Both the position numbers and the translations under genes were made by a program. This document shows, piece by piece, positions 61,090 to 64,000 of a stretch of DNA of 64,000 bases. The first letter of the stretch is position 1, and every line of letters begins with the position of its first letter. Source of the stretch: UBA1738 sp045580145. Lineage in GTDB: Bacteria; Bacillota; Clostridia; UBA1381. Below the pieces are notes generated by a model. It worked only from the letters and a program-made list of their open reading frames with translations. It made no database searches and had not been told where the DNA came from. Where the stretch lies: assembly GCA_045580145.1 (NCBI GenBank), contig JAZNNI010000076.1, positions 1 through 64,000 on the forward strand, read 5' to 3'.

Positions 61090-61755
61090 TTACTTAATTT
61101 TGTAATACTTGTCCTGTAGCTCTATCAAAAAAGCATCGGGACACTTTTCTTTAATTATATCATAGATTGACTCTATTGCTGTTGTCATAAAGACAGGCAA
61201 TCCAGAAATCTCTGAAAGCTTATTTATATATTCCAAGGATGATAACACGTCCTCTGCTGTTGTTTCTTCTCCAAGATTTGAATTGTTTACAATAGCAGTA
61301 AATGGAATATGAGATGCAGCTTCAATTTCTTTCATAATCTCGAGTGCATCTTCAGGAGTTTTTGTAAGCGGTCTATAGCAGTTTGCCACAAAAAGCATAT
61401 CATAGTTATTCTCGGCTACTATATCCTCCGTATATCTTCCCAGCGCAACTGCTCCTCTATCGTCGCCGCCGACATCAATAACAAGATGATGCTCCTTATT
61501 ACTTATAGATGTATATATCTCTTTTGGAAGCGCTGGCGCATCGAGATTCGTATTCGCATATGCGGAAGATATAACTTCTATTCCCAATTTATTGAGTTCG
61601 TTTTCACTATCCTTTGTACGAAAATACGGGTTAACAATATCAAGGTCAATTATTTGTACCGAATTGCCTTGTTTTTTTATATGCTTTGCCCAGTTTACTG
61701 CAATATTTGTCTTACCACTCCCATAATGCCCTGCAAACAAGGTAATACGTTTCAT
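61090..61755 (-). CDS. P-loop ATPase of the MinD/ParA/CobQ-like class
   Basis: 221 residues, soluble. The N-terminal FAGHYGSGKTNIAVNWA is a deviant Walker A loop, DLDIVNPYFRTKD the switch region, and HHLVIDVGGDDRGAVALGRY the Walker B-like segment; this resembles SIMIBI-class nucleotide-binding proteins. Its role is unknown. It sits between the acyl-CoA ligase and the ferredoxin gene, 13-14 bp from the latter, so it is expected to serve the same pathway, for example in assembly or as a chaperone for the oxidoreductase. ATG follows AAGGAGAA. No partner ParB or membrane-targeting helix is seen. Confidence 0.8.
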   Translation of the reverse strand: MKRITLFAGHYGSGKTNIAVNWAKHIKKQGNSVQIIDLDIVNPYFRTKDSENELNKLGIEVISSAYANTNLDAPALPKEIYTSISNKEHHLVIDVGGDDRGAVALGRYTEDIVAENNYDMLFVANCYRPLTKTPEDALEIMKEIEAASHIPFTAIVNNSNLGEETTAEDVLSSLEYINKLSEISGLPVFMTTAIESIYDIIKEKCPDAFLIELQDKYYKIK

Positions 61756-61764
61756 AAATTCTCC

Positions 61765-64000
61765 TTAAAGCTTTGCTCTTATAATTTTACCGCTTGTGGT
61801 CTTAGGAAGTTCATCCCGAAATACAACAATTCGCGGATATTTATAAGGCGCAGTGTGTTCCTTTACATATGTCTGAATTTCTTTTTTGAGTTCTTCGCTT
61901 GGAGTTGTACCCTTGGTTAAAACAATACTTGCTTTTACAACCTGACCTCTTACCTCATCAGGCTCTGCAGATACTCCGCATTCCAAAACATAAGGAAGTT
62001 CCATAATAACGTTTTCGATTTCAAAAGGTCCAATGCGGTAGCCAGATGATTTGATAACGTCATCAATTCTACCTACATACCAGAAGAAACCATCTTCGTC
62101 ACGGGTTGCAACGTCGCCTGTATGATAAAGTCCGTCGTGCCAAGATTCATTTGTCTTTTCCTCGTCAAGATAATACTCTCTGAAAAGACCACACGGAACT
62201 CTCTCTGAAGTTCTTATAACAATTTCTCCACTCTTACCAATGCCGACACTATTTCCGTCAGGGTCAACGAGGTCAACGTCATATCCAGGAACAGGCTTAC
62301 CCATAGAACCTATTTTATGAGTTCCACCAAATAGATTACCTATTAACAAGGTCGTCTCAGACTGACCGAAGCCTTCTATAATCTGAAGCCCTGTAAGGCG
62401 CTTAAACTGGTTAAATACCTCTGGATTTAGTGCCTCACCTGCTGTTGTTGCGTGCTCTATTGTAGACATATCATATTTTGTTAGGTCTTCTTTTATGAGC
62501 ATACGATACATTGTAGGCGGTGCACAGAAGGTTGTTATATTGTATTCTTTAAACAGAGGTAAAATATCGGCTGCATTAAATCTATCAAAATCATATACAA
62601 AGGTCGCTGCTTCACATAACCATTGTCCGTAAAGCTTACCCCACGATGATTTTGCCCAGCCGGTATCTGAAATTGTAAAATGAAGTCCATCCGGATTTAC
62701 GCAGTGCCAGTAGTTTGCAGTCACAAAATGTCCTAAAGGATATTTGTAGCTATGTGCGGCAATTTTAGGATAGCCGGTTGTTCCTGAAGTGAAGAACATA
62801 AGCATTAAATCATTTCCGCACGGAGCTTCCTCAGTTCTTTCGAAGTTATCGCTAAAGAGCTGGTATTCCTCGTTAAAATTATGCCAACCGTCACGTGTTT
62901 CTCCTACGATAACCTTAGTTTCAAGAGTTGGCGAATCTTTAGCCGCAAGCTCTACCTGATTTGCAACTTCCCCATCAGAAGTGGCAATTATTGCTTTTAT
63001 TCCTGCTGCATTAAATCTGTATGAGAAGTCATGCTCCTGAAGTTGATTTGTCGCAGGAATTGCTATTGCTCCTATTTTATGAAGAGCAAGAATTGAGAAC
63101 CAGAACTGGTAATGTCTTTTTAAAACAAGCATTACTCTGTCACCCTTTTTAATACCAAGTGAAGTAAAGTAATTTGCCGTCTTGTTTGACTCTCTCTTTA
63201 TATCATCAAATGTAAATCGACGTACAGTTTTATTTACGTCAAGATGAAGCATTGCGAGCTTGTCAGGACGTTTTTCAGCGAGTGCATCAACAACATCATA
63301 CGCAAAGTTGAATTTATCCTCATTTTCAAAAGTGAGTGAAAGGAGTGCGCCCCTTTCGTCCTCCTTTGGATGAATGAAGTTATGATAAATTCTTCTGTAT
63401 GGACGCGGTGTTTTGCTATCCTTTGGATTTGCAATCTCAGGTGACTGTCTCTCTTCCTCTTTTGTTCCGTCGGCAGAAAGGACAAATGTGTAAAATTCAC
63501 AGTTTTCGCCGCCGACAGCAATCATACCATGAGGAGTTGAACTATCATAGTAAATCGAATCGCCTGCGTGCAGAATTTCCTTGTGTGAACCAATTTGAAT
63601 CTTTAGACTTCCGCTTATTACAATATCACATTCCTGACCCTTATGGGTAGTAAGTTCAATATCGCGATGCTCTGCGGATTCATCGTAAATGGCATTTACG
63701 TAAAGTGGCTCTGCAACACGCCTTCTGAAATCTGGAGCAAGGTTGTAATAAATCATACCATGTGCCTGTTCGATTTTCTGCCCCTGACCTTTTCTTGTAA
63801 CAGTATAGGATTTTAGAGTCGGGCTTGTTCCCTCAACAATGTCTGTCACATCGACATTAAAAGCCAATGCGCATCTGTAAATAAACGCAAAGCTAAGGTC
63901 ATGCTGTCCATTTTCGCAGGCGATGTATTCTTCCTCAGAAACATCGGTAAGCTTTGCCATAGTAACAACAGACATACCCTCAATTTCTCTTAATTCCTTA
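61765..64000 (-). CDS. HTH-cupin-AMP-dependent acyl-CoA synthetase fusion, 5' end beyond window
   Basis: At least 744 residues; the frame is open through the window end, so the true start lies beyond 64000. The Met at 63975 is internal to an XRE-type helix-turn-helix (about residues -8 to 50: KELREIEGMSVVTMAKL, SEEEYIACENGQ, then NVDVTDIVEG). A cupin domain follows (about 95-170: ELTTHKGQECDIVISGSLKIQIG, LHAGDSIYYDSSTPHGMIA), and then a full acyl-CoA synthetase (about 205-736) with MFFTSGTTGYPKIAAHS, EGFGQSETTL, YHTGDVATRDEDGFFWYVGRIDDVIKSSGYRIGPFEIE and the catalytic lysine in PKTTSGKIIRAKL. The ligase part is of the acetyl/medium-chain acyl type. First visible gene of the 2-oxoacid oxidoreductase operon. 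Confidence 0.9.
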   Translation of the reverse strand, partial: KELREIEGMSVVTMAKLTDVSEEEYIACENGQHDLSFAFIYRCALAFNVDVTDIVEGTSPTLKSYTVTRKGQGQKIEQAHGMIYYNLAPDFRRRVAEPLYVNAIYDESAEHRDIELTTHKGQECDIVISGSLKIQIGSHKEILHAGDSIYYDSSTPHGMIAVGGENCEFYTFVLSADGTKEEERQSPEIANPKDSKTPRPYRRIYHNFIHPKEDERGALLSLTFENEDKFNFAYDVVDALAEKRPDKLAMLHLDVNKTVRRFTFDDIKRESNKTANYFTSLGIKKGDRVMLVLKRHYQFWFSILALHKIGAIAIPATNQLQEHDFSYRFNAAGIKAIIATSDGEVANQVELAAKDSPTLETKVIVGETRDGWHNFNEEYQLFSDNFERTEEAPCGNDLMLMFFTSGTTGYPKIAAHSYKYPLGHFVTANYWHCVNPDGLHFTISDTGWAKSSWGKLYGQWLCEAATFVYDFDRFNAADILPLFKEYNITTFCAPPTMYRMLIKEDLTKYDMSTIEHATTAGEALNPEVFNQFKRLTGLQIIEGFGQSETTLLIGNLFGGTHKIGSMGKPVPGYDVDLVDPDGNSVGIGKSGEIVIRTSERVPCGLFREYYLDEEKTNESWHDGLYHTGDVATRDEDGFFWYVGRIDDVIKSSGYRIGPFEIENVIMELPYVLECGVSAEPDEVRGQVVKASIVLTKGTTPSEELKKEIQTYVKEHTAPYKYPRIVVFRDELPKTTSGKIIRAKL

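Overview
The window is about 64 kb of AT-rich bacterial DNA. Its genes are tightly packed, with strong GGAGG-type ribosome binding sites and near-consensus TTGACA/TATAAT promoters. A YunB-like and a SpoIVFB-like sporulation protein, SLH-domain surface proteins, a T-box leader, a dnaG-rpoD operon, a ferredoxin-linked 2-oxoacid oxidoreductase and formate-THF ligase together point to an anaerobic, probably spore-forming member of the Clostridia (Firmicutes). I cannot fix the genus. No rRNA, tRNA, CRISPR array, transposase or phage gene was found.

Layout. 1-9.6 kb (+): a purine operon, purM (5' end cut off), purN, a PurO-type IMP cyclohydrolase, a stand-alone AICAR formyltransferase, glyA, purD and single-chain purL, ended by a hairpin terminator and followed by a palindrome-rich spacer. 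9.8-16.5 kb: a D,D-carboxypeptidase (+); coaX, a Zn/Cd-type P-type ATPase with an ArsR-type operator, and a small Cys-rich membrane protein (-); formate-THF ligase (+) with a structured leader; and a DUF1836 protein (-). 16.6-20.5 kb (+): a hemolysin III-family protein with a long-chain acyl-CoA ligase behind a palindromic operator, then citrate synthase. 20.5-26.4 kb (-): tcdA, NADP-isocitrate dehydrogenase, a fumarase alpha subunit without its beta subunit, and a tandem GT-C glycosyltransferase. 26.4-43.5 kb (+): hpf behind a stress-type promoter, a flavodoxin-fold reductase, dnaG-rpoD-prmA-rsmE, uvrB-uvrA-HAD phosphatase, T-box-controlled thrS, yunB and ligA-DUF6873.

43.8-57.7 kb is the accessory-looking part. 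An operon of very large exported proteins lies on the + strand: a CBM/Ig-like protein, a GH99/WbsX-like glycosidase interrupted by a frameshift, an SLH-anchored protein whose best start is an ATA codon, and a second SLH protein. It is followed on the - strand by a SpoIVFB-like protease and an SLH-anchored phosphodiester glycosidase. 57.9-64 kb (-): a fermentation operon comprising an HTH-cupin-acyl-CoA ligase fusion (cut by the window end), a P-loop ATPase, ferredoxin, 2-oxoacid:ferredoxin oxidoreductase alpha/beta/gamma and a GDSL hydrolase.

How the genes fit together. glyA and fhs supply glycine and formyl-THF for purine synthesis. Citrate synthase, IDH and possibly the ferredoxin-linked oxidoreductase fit an incomplete TCA pathway around 2-oxoglutarate. 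The SLH proteins and glycosidases look like a cell-surface glycan-handling apparatus. These functional links are inferences from gene content.
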